DNA of 64,000 bases. Source: an uncultured Verrucomicrobiota bacterium. Lineage in GTDB: Bacteria > Verrucomicrobiota > Verrucomicrobiia > Limisphaerales > UBA9464. Positions 19,665 to 27,386 of the stretch are shown here, piece by piece. The position numbers were made by a program, and so were the translations under genes. Every line of letters begins with the position of its first letter. The stretch's first letter is position 1. A model generated the notes under the pieces. It made no database searches. It saw only the letters and a list, made by a program, of their open reading frames with translations, and had not been told where the DNA came from. The stretch is taken from assembly GCA_903922605.1 (NCBI GenBank), contig CAIXUG010000042.1, positions 18,933 to 82,932 of the forward strand, given 5' to 3'.

Positions 19665-20687
19665 ATGAAATTCGAGTTTCTCGATCATGACCCTCAGGGA
19701 GCGGACGCCGAGGCCGGCACGGTCCGTCCCGAAACTTTTACACCCCTCGCGCCTTCCACCGACGCGGAGTTGCTCGACGCCTATTCCAACACGGTGGTCC
19801 AGGTCGTTGAACGCGCCGGACCCTCGGTGGTGCATGTGAAGACCCGCCACGGCCGTGGCGGTGGTGGCAGTGGCAGTGGATTCATCCTCTCGCGCGACGG
19901 TTTCATCCTGACCAACAGCCACGTCGTCCATGGGGCGGCCAAGCTGAGCGTGCAGACCAGCGACGGACGTGAGACCCGCGCCAATCTTGTCGGGGACGAT
20001 CCCGACACCGATCTGGCCGTCTTGCGGGTCAATCTGCCTGGCCTCCGGCACATCGCCTTCGCGCCGTCGGGCCAGGTGCGCGTGGGCCAGATCGCCATCG
20101 CCATCGGCAATCCATTGGGCTTCGACCACTCGGTCACCGCCGGCATTGTCAGCGCGCTGGGGCGGACCTTTCCGTCGCGCAACGGCCGGCTGATTGACAA
20201 TGTCATCCAGACCGATGCGCCGCTGAATCCGGGCAACTCCGGTGGTCCGCTCGTGAACACGCGCGGCGAGGTCATCGGCGTGAACACCGCCATGATCCCC
20301 TCGGCGCAGGGCATCTGCTTCGCCATTGGCTGCAAGACGGCCGAGTTCATCGCCAGCTGGCTGATCAAGGACGGGCGCATCCGGCGTGGCCACCTCGGGC
20401 TGATGGCGCAGGAAGTCACCATCCACGAGCGGGTCGTGCGCTTTCACAAGCTGCGGCAGCGGTCCGGCGCGCTGGTGCTGGAGGTCACCGCCGGCGCTGC
20501 TGCGGCGGAAGCCGGCCTGCAAGCCGAGGACATCATCGTCTGGTTCAACCACGAGGAAGTCCGCAGCACGCATGACCTGCACCGCCTGCTGGTCGGGGAC
20601 CATCTGCTGGGCCAGCGGGCGCGCCTCACGGTGCTGCGCCGCCACGAACTGCTCCACCTCTGGATCACGCCGCGCGAAAGGCAGTGA
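19665..20687 (+). CDS. S1C (HtrA/DegP-like) serine protease with PDZ domain
   Basis: 340 aa. Trypsin-like domain (about residues 45-230) with a full catalytic triad: His in LTNSHVVHGA, Asp in DPDTDLAVLRV, Ser in LNPGNSGGPLVN. A single C-terminal PDZ domain (about 245-335) contains GAAAAEAGLQAEDIIVWFN. Unlike DegP there is no signal peptide or N-terminal membrane anchor at the chosen start, suggesting a cytosolic enzyme or a missed anchor. The frame is open upstream to 19500, but that part is repeat DNA, so ATG 19665 is preferred. Confidence 0.92.
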   Translation: MKFEFLDHDPQGADAEAGTVRPETFTPLAPSTDAELLDAYSNTVVQVVERAGPSVVHVKTRHGRGGGGSGSGFILSRDGFILTNSHVVHGAAKLSVQTSDGRETRANLVGDDPDTDLAVLRVNLPGLRHIAFAPSGQVRVGQIAIAIGNPLGFDHSVTAGIVSALGRTFPSRNGRLIDNVIQTDAPLNPGNSGGPLVNTRGEVIGVNTAMIPSAQGICFAIGCKTAEFIASWLIKDGRIRRGHLGLMAQEVTIHERVVRFHKLRQRSGALVLEVTAGAAAAEAGLQAEDIIVWFNHEEVRSTHDLHRLLVGDHLLGQRARLTVLRRHELLHLWITPRERQ

Positions 20688-20724
20688 AGCGGCGGGTTGG
20701 GTATCTACACTGATTTGCGCTGAT

Positions 20725-20782
20725 AAATCTGCTCTGGGAACAATTCTGGATCAGTGCTGATCAGTGTAGATCAGTGGTTGGA
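20725..20782. repeat. Dispersed GATCAGTG-type repeat
   Basis: Short imperfect repeats of a GATCAGTG(c/t) unit (ggatcagtgctgatcagtgtagatcagtgg pattern) in the spacer between the protease and DUF3500 genes. It is one of several low-complexity families confined to intergenic DNA in this window. Confidence 0.5.
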
Positions 20783-20855
20783 AAATTTCGGCTTCGACAC
20801 CAGGTCCCCAACGAGTGCTTTACGCCGCGCCGGCTTTTTCCATCATGGAGGCATC

Positions 20856-21920
20856 ATGTCTCCCCGAATTTCCCTGGCCGCCCGTGCGCTGGTGGCTGCC
20901 CTGGTTCTCGCCTCGGTCTCGCAACCCCTCTGGCAGATCCGCAGTCTGGCTTCGGATTCAAGGGCCAGCAGCGCTGCGCTCGCTGTCACCGGCAAAACAG
21001 TGGCGGCGGCGGAGGCCTTCCTGGGGAAGCTGGATGACACGCAGCGGGCCAAGGCCGTTTTCGAGTACACCGACGACAAGCAGCGCGCCAACTGGTCGAA
21101 CCTGCCCACCGGCATTTACCGTCGCGCCGGCGTGCGCTTCGGCGATCTGACCCGGCCGCAACGGGAGGCTGCGATGGCGATCCTCGCTGCGGCGCTCAGC
21201 CCCCGGGGCTACCAGAAGACCGTGGATATCGTGACCGCCGACCAGGTGCTGAAAGAGTCGGGTAGCCCGCAGGGGATTGCCTTCGGTGAGGGCGAATTCT
21301 ACATTTCCTTCGTCGGCAAGCCTTCGACCACGACGCCGTGGATGCTCCAGTTCGGCGGGCATCATCTGGCTCTCAATCTCACGATCCGCGGGGCCGACGG
21401 CGTGCTGACGCCGAGCCACACTGCCGCGCAACCGGCGACCTACACGCTCAACGGCAAGACGGTCCGTCCGCTCGGGGCGGAGAACGATCTGGCCTTCCAG
21501 CTCATCAACGCGCTCGATACGACGCAGCAGTCCAAGGCGATTCTCGGCGCGCGCTTCCGCGATCTCGTGCTGGGGCCGGGGCAGGACGGCAAGGTGATCG
21601 TGCCCGAAGGCATCCGGGCCTCGGCCCTGACACCGGCGCAGCAGGAGCTGCTGCTGCAGCTCGCCAATGAATGGGTCGGCATCGGCAGCGAGCCCACGGC
21701 CACGGCAAAGCTTGCGGAGATTCGTGCGAACCTGCCGGACACCTATTTTGCCTGGAGCGGCCCGACCACGCTGGGCAGTGCGGCCTACTTTCGCATTCAG
21801 GGACCGACGGTGGTCATCGAGTACGCGCCACAAAATCTCGGAGGCGTTCCGACGAACCATATCCACACCATCTACCGCGACCCGACCAACGACTACGGTC
21901 GCAAGTTTGGCCGGCCATGA
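20856..21920 (+). CDS. DUF3500-domain exported protein
   Basis: 354 aa with a Sec signal sequence (LAARALVAALVLASVSQPLWQ), then a DUF3500 domain over nearly the whole mature length. Landmarks are FEYTDDKQRANWSNLPTG near the start, LQFGGHHLALN in the middle and an AYFRIQGPTVVIEYAPQ strand with NHIHTIYRDPTNDYG at the C-terminus. The conserved HH and HIH residues suggest a metal site, but the function of DUF3500 is unknown. A GGAGG five bases before ATG 20856 fixes the start. The stop overlaps the next gene's ATG (ATGA), so the two are translationally coupled. Confidence 0.9.
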   Translation: MSPRISLAARALVAALVLASVSQPLWQIRSLASDSRASSAALAVTGKTVAAAEAFLGKLDDTQRAKAVFEYTDDKQRANWSNLPTGIYRRAGVRFGDLTRPQREAAMAILAAALSPRGYQKTVDIVTADQVLKESGSPQGIAFGEGEFYISFVGKPSTTTPWMLQFGGHHLALNLTIRGADGVLTPSHTAAQPATYTLNGKTVRPLGAENDLAFQLINALDTTQQSKAILGARFRDLVLGPGQDGKVIVPEGIRASALTPAQQELLLQLANEWVGIGSEPTATAKLAEIRANLPDTYFAWSGPTTLGSAAYFRIQGPTVVIEYAPQNLGGVPTNHIHTIYRDPTNDYGRKFGRP

Positions 21921-22606
21921 GGCCGATCGTGTGGCTCGGCGGCGTGCTGATGCTGGCGCTGGCCGTTGCCCCTGCGGCGCGGGCGCACCGGCTCGACGAA
22001 TACCTGCAGGCCACGTTTATCTCTGTTGCCCCGGCCGAAGTGCGCCTGGAACTCTGCCTGACGCCCGGCGCGAACCTGTCCACGAATCTCCTCGGCCGGA
22101 TCGACCTCGACCACGACGGCCGCCTTTCCCTGACCGAAGAGTCGGCCTACGCCGAGCAGGTTCGCCAGGATCTCTCGCTGGAGGCCGACCACTTGCCCCG
22201 TGAATTGGTGCTCACCGGAACAAGCTTCCCGCCGATTACGGAATTGCAGGCGGGCCTTGGAATCATCCGGTTGAATCTGCGGGCCCCATTGAGATCAGGC
22301 GGGGCAGGGGCCCACCAACTAGCGTTCACCAACCGGCATCTGACCAATCTCAGTGTATACCTCGTCAATGCGCTGATGCCGGAATCTTCCGCGATCACCA
22401 TCACCGGGCAGACGCGCGATTATCTCCAGAGCGCCATCCGAGTGGACTACACGGTGAGTGCGGCTGCATGCCCGAAGGCGCTTCCCGCGATTCCGATCGC
22501 GATTCAACCCACTCGCTCGCCTCTGCCCGTTTTGCTGGCCGCAGGTATGGCCGCCTTCGCGGCGGCGGCCATGCAAATACGCCGCCGGCGTGCGAAGGCG
22601 CGGTAG
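21917..22606 (+). CDS. Exported, membrane-anchored EF-hand protein
   Basis: 229 aa. Signal peptide (WLGGVLMLALAVAPAARA) directly followed by HRLDEYLQAT, as in a group of exported proteins found beside DUF3500 genes and related to the N-terminal region of HupE/UreJ-like proteins. An EF-hand loop DLDHDGRLSLTEE (about residues 56-68) has acidic residues at positions 1, 3, 5 and 12 of the loop, so calcium binding is likely. A hydrophobic segment near the C-terminus (SPLPVLLAAGMAAFAAAAM) followed by a basic tail forms a membrane anchor. The 4-bp ATGA overlap couples it to the DUF3500 gene. Exact function unknown. Confidence 0.78.
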   Translation: MRPIVWLGGVLMLALAVAPAARAHRLDEYLQATFISVAPAEVRLELCLTPGANLSTNLLGRIDLDHDGRLSLTEESAYAEQVRQDLSLEADHLPRELVLTGTSFPPITELQAGLGIIRLNLRAPLRSGGAGAHQLAFTNRHLTNLSVYLVNALMPESSAITITGQTRDYLQSAIRVDYTVSAAACPKALPAIPIAIQPTRSPLPVLLAAGMAAFAAAAMQIRRRRAKAR

Positions 22607-22636
22607 CGTCTCGGACTGCGCCAGTCCTCTGGCGCT
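22605..22636 (-). repeat. REP-like hairpin element, copy 1
   Basis: 32-bp element read on the minus strand: AGCGCCAGAGGACTGGCGCA followed by GTCCGAGACGCT. The stem GCGCCA/TGGCGC encloses a GAGGAC loop. It begins inside the stop codon of the EF-hand gene and is the inverted partner of copy 2 at 22703-22734. Confidence 0.8.
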
Positions 22637-22702
22637 TTCGACGGCCGAATAAGTTTACGCTAGGCTGAAGCATGACTGCCTCTTGCCGGTTGCCTCGCCC
22701 AA

Positions 22703-22734
22703 AGCGGTAGAGGACTACCGCACTCCAAGACGCT
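22703..22734 (+). repeat. REP-like hairpin element, copy 2
   Basis: 32-bp element AGCGGTAGAGGACTACCGCA followed by CTCCAAGACGCT. It has the same loop and tail as copy 1, but the stem is GCGGTA/TACCGC; the stem changes relative to copy 1 are paired. Together with copy 1 it forms a BIME-like inverted pair between convergent genes. Confidence 0.8.
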
Positions 22735-22769
22735 CCGCGACCTCGCAACTCGTAACTCCTAACTTCTCT

Positions 22770-23837
22770 TCACTCCGCGTGATAGCCGCGCCAGACCCAC
22801 ACCAGCGTGTCGGCGAGCGTCTGCTGGAACACGCGGCCGTCACAATGGCCGGTGGCCTTGCTGAAGACGAAGCGGTGATCGTAGCCCTTTTCTTCGAGGG
22901 CGGCCGCCGTGCGCTGACCGGCCATCGGCCAGTTGTGGTGGTCGGACTCGGGGGAGTTTTCGCGCAGGTCGTGTTCGGACACGTGCGTGAAGATGCGCAG
23001 GGGCTTCTTCTCGCTGTTCGCGATCAGCTTCATGCCGGAATGATATTCCCAGGCGCCGAGCGGGAACTTCGCCTCCTCCGCTGCGTCGTCATCCTGCTGA
23101 TCTACGAAAGTGCCGGAGTACGCGATGATGCGGCGGAAGAGGTCGGGCCGGAACCAACCCATCGTCAGCGCCGCTGCGCCGCCAGAGCTGCAGCCCATCG
23201 TGGCGCGTCCCCAGGGATTGCCCGTGATCGCGATGTGCGGATAGGCCGCCTTGATGGCCTCGTTGTTCAGCACGGCCGGGAAGACCTCGTCATTGATGAA
23301 CCGGGCATAGCGGTCCGACATCGTGTCGTACTCGAGGCCGCGCTCGCTGTTCTTGCCGTCGTTGCCGCCATTCTGCACGGCCACCACGAGGAAGGCCGGC
23401 AGTTGCCGTTCCGGGTCCTTGGAGATGGTGAGATTGTCCAGGGCATAGCTGGTTGACTTGAGTTGGCCGGGCCCGTCCTGGATGACCAGCACTGGGGCCG
23501 GGGTGCCGTCCTTGTAGGCGGCCGGCACGTACACGGTGATCTTGCGCTCCGTGTTCACCTTCTTCTTCTCCGGCTCCAGCGTGGTGTCGTCGCCCTTGAA
23601 GATCTTGCTGTCCGCCAGGCGCATCGAGAACTCGAAGGTCTTCCCCCGAGGATTCCCCTTGTCGGTGAGATCGGGGTCCACCTTGTATTCGGGGCCGATC
23701 GTGAAGCTGCCGTTGCCAGCGCTACCGGGTTTTTCGGTGTAAACCCTTGGCGCGTGAGCGCATGAGCTGAACAGGCCGAGACAACCAACGGCGACGAGGA
23801 CACGGGCCGAGACGGCCGAGTAGAGCGGATGTGGCAT
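22770..23837 (-). CDS. Lipoprotein alpha/beta-hydrolase (esterase, Fes/IroE-like)
   Basis: 355 aa with a lipoprotein signal (GLFSSC, Cys near residue 26). The body matches the esterase-D/ferric-enterobactin-esterase-like family: TVYVPAAYKDGTPAPVLVIQDG at the front, nucleophile elbow GCSSGGAAALTM (the Ser within G-C-S-S-G), and a catalytic His in KATGHCDGRVF near the C-terminus. NPWGRATMG precedes the nucleophile as in related enzymes. It is probably an envelope-located carboxylesterase; sugar- or siderophore-ester substrates are possible, but the sequence does not decide. Convergent with the upstream EF-hand gene across the REP pair. Confidence 0.82.
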   Translation of the reverse strand: MPHPLYSAVSARVLVAVGCLGLFSSCAHAPRVYTEKPGSAGNGSFTIGPEYKVDPDLTDKGNPRGKTFEFSMRLADSKIFKGDDTTLEPEKKKVNTERKITVYVPAAYKDGTPAPVLVIQDGPGQLKSTSYALDNLTISKDPERQLPAFLVVAVQNGGNDGKNSERGLEYDTMSDRYARFINDEVFPAVLNNEAIKAAYPHIAITGNPWGRATMGCSSGGAAALTMGWFRPDLFRRIIAYSGTFVDQQDDDAAEEAKFPLGAWEYHSGMKLIANSEKKPLRIFTHVSEHDLRENSPESDHHNWPMAGQRTAAALEEKGYDHRFVFSKATGHCDGRVFQQTLADTLVWVWRGYHAE

Positions 23838-24261
23838 GCCCGATTGGTCAACGAATCCGGCGGCAAAGGCAAAGGGAAAAAGGAGACAGGAGGGATTTCA
23901 TCCGGAGTCAGGAGACAGGAGCGGAGTCGGCTTCAATTTACGAATTTCGAATTACGATTTACGACCGCTCGGTCCCGGTCCCGCTCCGAAGTCCACAGTT
24001 CCCACCATTGCCAATTTTGAATGCCAATTGAAAAACAGGCGAAAGCAGCGCCCCTGACCCCTGATCACTGGCTTACTGACTCACTCTCCTCCGCACCCCT
24101 GCACCCCCGCTCCTTTTCTCCCCTGCTTCTTTCCCCGCTTCTCCTGACTCCGGATGGAATCCCTCCTGTCTCCTGTCTCCTTCGCGAAGCGAGGCGGAGC
24201 GAACTTAATCGCCATCCCGCCCTTGACGACGCACGTTCCGCTTTCTACCTAAAGCCAACCA
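23838..24261. repeat. Repeat-rich intergenic island before htpG
   Basis: 424 bp without a gene. It holds an inverted pair of the unit also found at 5812-5854: one copy at 23881-23921 and its reverse complement at 24141-24182. Between them are an AT-rich run (atttacgaatttcgaattac type, 23934-23964), a GATCACTGGCTTACTGACTC-type segment (24063-24082) and C-rich runs. The htpG promoter must lie at the downstream end but no clear -35/-10 is seen. Confidence 0.7.
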
Positions 24262-26106
24262 ATGAGTTCGACCGAGAAGCACACGTTCCAGGCGGAGATT
24301 CAGCAACTGCTGAACATCGTCATCCACTCGCTCTACACCGACAAAGAGATCTTCGTCCGCGAGCTGATCTCCAACGCCGCCGACGCCTGCGAGAAGCTCC
24401 GCTTCACCCAGGTCTCCGGCACCGAGATCCAGCAGCCCGACGTCGCACCGGGCATCTCGCTGACCTCCGACGAGGCGGCGGGCACGCTCACCTTCACCGA
24501 CACCGGTGTGGGCATGACCCATGACGAGCTGGTGAAGAACCTCGGCACCATCGCCCACTCCGGCACGAAGGCTTTCCTCCAGAAGCTCGCCGAGGACAAG
24601 CAGCCCGACGTGGGCCTGATCGGCCAGTTCGGTGTCGGCTTCTATTCGGCCTTCATGGCGGCCAAGCGCGTGACGGTCGAGAGCCGCTCCGCCATCGCGG
24701 GCGAGCCCGGCTGGAAATGGGTCAGCGAAGGCACCGGCGGCTACGAGATCACGCCCGCCGAGGGCGAGCTGCCGCGCGGCACCAAGATCACCCTTGAGCT
24801 GAAGGACGAGGCCAAGGAATTCGCCGAGGCCCACACCATCGAGCGCGTCATCAAGCGCTACTCCAGCTTCGTGCCGTATCCCATCGAGCTGAACGGCGAG
24901 AAGGTCAACACCGTCCAGGCCCTCTGGACCCGCAGCAAGAGCGGGATCAAGGACGAGGAGTACGACGAGTTCTACCAGTTCATCGGGCACGACCACGAGA
25001 AGCCGCTGCTGCGCCTGCACTTCACCGCCGACGCGCCCCTCGCGATCCAGTCGCTGCTCTTCGTGCCGTCGCACAATGTCGAGACCATGGGCATGGGCCG
25101 CACGGATTCGGAGGTGAACCTCTATTGCAAGAAGGTGCTCATCCAGGCCAAGGCCAAGAACCTGTTCCCCGAGTGGCTCCGCTTCCTCAAGGGCGTCGTG
25201 GACAGCGAGGATCTCCCGCTGAACATCTCGCGCGAGACCATGCAGGACACCGCGCTCCTGCAGAAGCTGAACAAGGTGCTCACGACGAAGTTCCTGAAGT
25301 TCCTCGACGAGACCGCCGAGAAGGACCCCGACCTCTACGAGAAGTTCTACACGGAATATCAGCGCTTCCTCAAGGAGGGCATCGTCACCGACTTCACCCA
25401 CAAGGAGGCGCTCGGCAAGCTCGTGCGCTACGAGTCGTCGCACCTCGAGAAGGGCAAGACGACCTCGCTCGCCGACTACGTTAAGCGCATGGGCTCCGAG
25501 CAGAAGGAGATCTACACCCTCATGGCCCCGAACCGCGAGGCCGCCGAGGCGAGCCCCTATTACGAGGTCTTCCGCGAGCGCAAGTTCGAGGTGCTCTTCC
25601 TCTACGACGCGTGGGATGAGTTCGTGATGGAGCACCTGCGCGAGTTCGAGGGCAAGACGCTCAAGGCCGCCGAGAAGGCCGACCTGAACCTCAACGAGCC
25701 CAAGAAGGACGGCGCGCTGGATGAGGCCACCGGCAAGTCCCTCGCGGAGTGGCTCAAGACCTCCCTCGGCGACAAGGTCGCGGACGTGCGCGTCTCGCAG
25801 CGCCTCGTGGACAGCCCCGCCGTGGTGGTCGATGCCGACAAGTTCATGACCAACAGCATGCGCCGCATGCTCAAGGCGATGAAGAAGGACGAGGAAGCCA
25901 TGGCCCCGGCCAAGCTCGACCTCGAGATCAATCCCGCCCACCCGATCATCGTGCGCCTGGAGGCCGCCCGGCAGAAGGACGCGCCCTTCGCCACCGAGAT
26001 CGCGGAGACCATCCTCGACCAGGCCCGCGTCGCCGCCGGCGTCATGGAAGACCCGCGCGCCATGCTCAAGCGGATGAACTCGCTGCTGGAGCGGGTGCTG
26101 GCGTAA
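24262..26106 (+). CDS. htpG: Molecular chaperone HtpG (bacterial Hsp90)
   Basis: 614-aa cytosolic ATP-dependent chaperone. The GHKL ATPase domain (about residues 1-215) shows the expected motifs: ELISNAADACEKLRF (catalytic Glu and Asn), DTGVGMTHDEL, GTIAHSGTKAF and GQFGVGFYSAFM. The middle domain contains SLLFVPSHN and ISRETMQ (around residue 330), and a C-terminal dimerisation domain follows. Length is close to E. coli HtpG (624 aa). The start is the first ATG, preceded by the repeat-rich spacer. A terminator hairpin follows 30 bp after the stop, so it is a single-gene unit. Confidence 0.97.
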   Translation: MSSTEKHTFQAEIQQLLNIVIHSLYTDKEIFVRELISNAADACEKLRFTQVSGTEIQQPDVAPGISLTSDEAAGTLTFTDTGVGMTHDELVKNLGTIAHSGTKAFLQKLAEDKQPDVGLIGQFGVGFYSAFMAAKRVTVESRSAIAGEPGWKWVSEGTGGYEITPAEGELPRGTKITLELKDEAKEFAEAHTIERVIKRYSSFVPYPIELNGEKVNTVQALWTRSKSGIKDEEYDEFYQFIGHDHEKPLLRLHFTADAPLAIQSLLFVPSHNVETMGMGRTDSEVNLYCKKVLIQAKAKNLFPEWLRFLKGVVDSEDLPLNISRETMQDTALLQKLNKVLTTKFLKFLDETAEKDPDLYEKFYTEYQRFLKEGIVTDFTHKEALGKLVRYESSHLEKGKTTSLADYVKRMGSEQKEIYTLMAPNREAAEASPYYEVFRERKFEVLFLYDAWDEFVMEHLREFEGKTLKAAEKADLNLNEPKKDGALDEATGKSLAEWLKTSLGDKVADVRVSQRLVDSPAVVVDADKFMTNSMRRMLKAMKKDEEAMAPAKLDLEINPAHPIIVRLEAARQKDAPFATEIAETILDQARVAAGVMEDPRAMLKRMNSLLERVLA

Positions 26107-26136
26107 CAGCGGTCTTCTTCGACCTCTCGGCACAAT

Positions 26137-26165
26137 GGCCGCATCGGAAAACCGGTGCGGCCTTT
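26137..26165 (+). terminator. Intrinsic terminator after htpG
   Basis: 11-bp stem GGCCGCATCGG/CCGGTGCGGCC (one G-T pair) with an AAAA loop, followed by a T-rich run TTTCCTCTTTC. It is similar in design to the ppdK terminator. Confidence 0.88.
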
Positions 26166-26371
26166 CCTCTTTCACTCCCACGCGAACTGAGCACAGATGA
26201 GTATATGCGGACCCTGCGCGACGGCGAAGCCGACTGAACGATCCTCGCCCCGGAGGAGGCTGGAGTGCTAACGGAGCTTGCCGACACCCTAAGCTTCATT
26301 TCGGCAATTTGAATCAGTCCCCACAAGGACAGCCCCATTATCGCCTTTCTGCGCTGGGTTATGCAATGAGC

Positions 26372-26395
26372 ACTAGAGTCCGTGGAACTGGAGTC
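26372..26395 (+). promoter_or_regulatory. C-box operator for the controller protein
   Basis: Two copies of ACTnnAGTC-like half-sites: ACTAGAGTC (26372-26380), CGTGGA spacer, ACTGGAGTC (26387-26395). This has the layout of the C-boxes bound by controller proteins of type II restriction systems, including the central CCGTGG. It lies 24 bp before the controller start; an AGAATT box at about 26409-26414 could be the -10 element of a leaderless transcript (inference). Confidence 0.8.
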
Positions 26396-26418
26396 ATCAA
26401 ATGTGCCAGAATTTTTGA

Positions 26419-26640
26419 GTGGCAGGCAATACATTGATTGAACTTGGCGACCGTATTCGCAAAGCAAGGAAGCTGCTTGGCTGGTCTCAAGAAGAGTTAG
26501 CGCATCGTGCCGACCTGGATCGCTCTTACGTCGGAGGCATTGAGCGAGGATCACGAAACATTACGATCTCAACTTTGTGCCAAGTGGCGAAAGCCCTCGA
26601 CCAAGACCTGGGCCAACTTACCAGGGGGCTTCCAAAATGA
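26419..26640 (+). CDS. Restriction-modification controller (C) protein, XRE-type
   Basis: 73-aa helix-turn-helix protein: GDRIRKARKLLGWSQEELAH, ADLDRSYVGGIERG, and NITISTLCQVAKALD, the five-helix XRE fold seen in C proteins of type II systems. It delays nuclease expression until the methyltransferase has protected the host DNA. The start is the GTG at 26419; a TTG at 26434 is a possible alternative and no ATG exists in frame. No SD precedes it, in keeping with leaderless C-gene mRNAs. Its stop overlaps the start of the nuclease gene (ATGA), so both are made from one transcript. Confidence 0.88.
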   Translation: MAGNTLIELGDRIRKARKLLGWSQEELAHRADLDRSYVGGIERGSRNITISTLCQVAKALDQDLGQLTRGLPK

Positions 26641-27386
26641 AGCTCCTAGATACAGTTATTGTTTTTGACCAAGGCAATCTTTTAAAATCTAAAGGCTGGG
26701 AGTCAACATATGCAGCCCTCTCATCGGCAGTTAGCGCCATGGAGCATCCCCTTGGGGCTGGGAGCTTTCAAATCCGGGCAAAGGAAAAAAAGGTTAGCTC
26801 CAAAGGAAAGGAAACCACGCAATGGCTGCGTAACGGCGTAAAACCAATCAAGGACCAGTTTCAGAACCGGATGAGAGGATTGCCTCAGTGGAAAACCGAG
26901 CATCCACTGTCATTGGACAAGGAAATCAAACAAGTTACAGAAAGTGTATGGATGACGTATCCGAAATTAGTCGCTCTTCCGGAGAAGCTTCATAGCAGCG
27001 TAGGAGATTTGGACTTTTGGGGGATTGTCGAGGGGCAACGAGTCGCAATCGAGTGGGAGACAGGGAATATCTCTTCATCACATCGCTCCGTGAACAAGCT
27101 GTGTTTGGCTCTGCTATCCGAAGTTTTAGACATATGCGTACTGATTGTTCCAAGTCGAAACCTGTATGAGCATTTAACAGATCGTGTTGGGAACTGGAAG
27201 GAGCTCAGCCCTTATCTCCCATTCTGGAGGAAAATAGGTGAATCTGGCGTCAAAAAGGGCTTGCTTGCGTTTGCAATTGTTGAACACGCGGAGCTTATAA
27301 CTGGAAATAAAACATTCCCATTTATTTCCGTTGGGATAGATGGGCGAAGTGCCCAAGGGAAACGGAGCAGGAAAATTCGAGGCTAG
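26637..27386 (+). CDS. BamHI-like type II restriction endonuclease
   Basis: 249 aa, clearly related to R.BamHI (213 aa, cuts GGATCC). Catalytic residues align: Asp126 in GDLDFWG, Glu139 and Glu141 in AIEWETGN (BamHI Asp94, Glu111, Glu113). Base-contacting residues are also kept: Asn144, Ser146 and Arg150 in ETGNISSSHRS (BamHI Asn116, Ser118, Arg122), Asp182-Arg183 in LTDRVGN (BamHI Asp154-Arg155) and Asp235-Gly236 (BamHI Asp196-Gly197). BamHI numbering is from general knowledge, not an alignment run here. The N-terminal ~85 residues are longer than in BamHI. A GGGGG precedes the ATG. Low GC marks it as acquired. Confidence 0.93.
   Translation: MKLLDTVIVFDQGNLLKSKGWESTYAALSSAVSAMEHPLGAGSFQIRAKEKKVSSKGKETTQWLRNGVKPIKDQFQNRMRGLPQWKTEHPLSLDKEIKQVTESVWMTYPKLVALPEKLHSSVGDLDFWGIVEGQRVAIEWETGNISSSHRSVNKLCLALLSEVLDICVLIVPSRNLYEHLTDRVGNWKELSPYLPFWRKIGESGVKKGLLAFAIVEHAELITGNKTFPFISVGIDGRSAQGKRSRKIRG

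Larger units (their letters stand above)
26107..26418. other. Spacer at the left edge of the restriction-modification island
   Basis: 312 bp between htpG and the controller gene. It contains the htpG terminator, then about 180 bp with no recognised feature in which base composition falls from the genome's high GC to the lower GC of the island, and finally the C-box operator. No transposase, attachment site or flanking direct repeat is evident. Confidence 0.6.

Noticed and set aside
24205..26181. 658-codon minus-strand frame opposite htpG
   Set aside because: High-GC antisense frame of htpG; the plus-strand gene has all Hsp90 motifs.
26197..26271. Short ORF (24 codons) with two Cys at the edge of the restriction island
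   Set aside because: Too short, no SD, and it lies in transition DNA after the htpG terminator.
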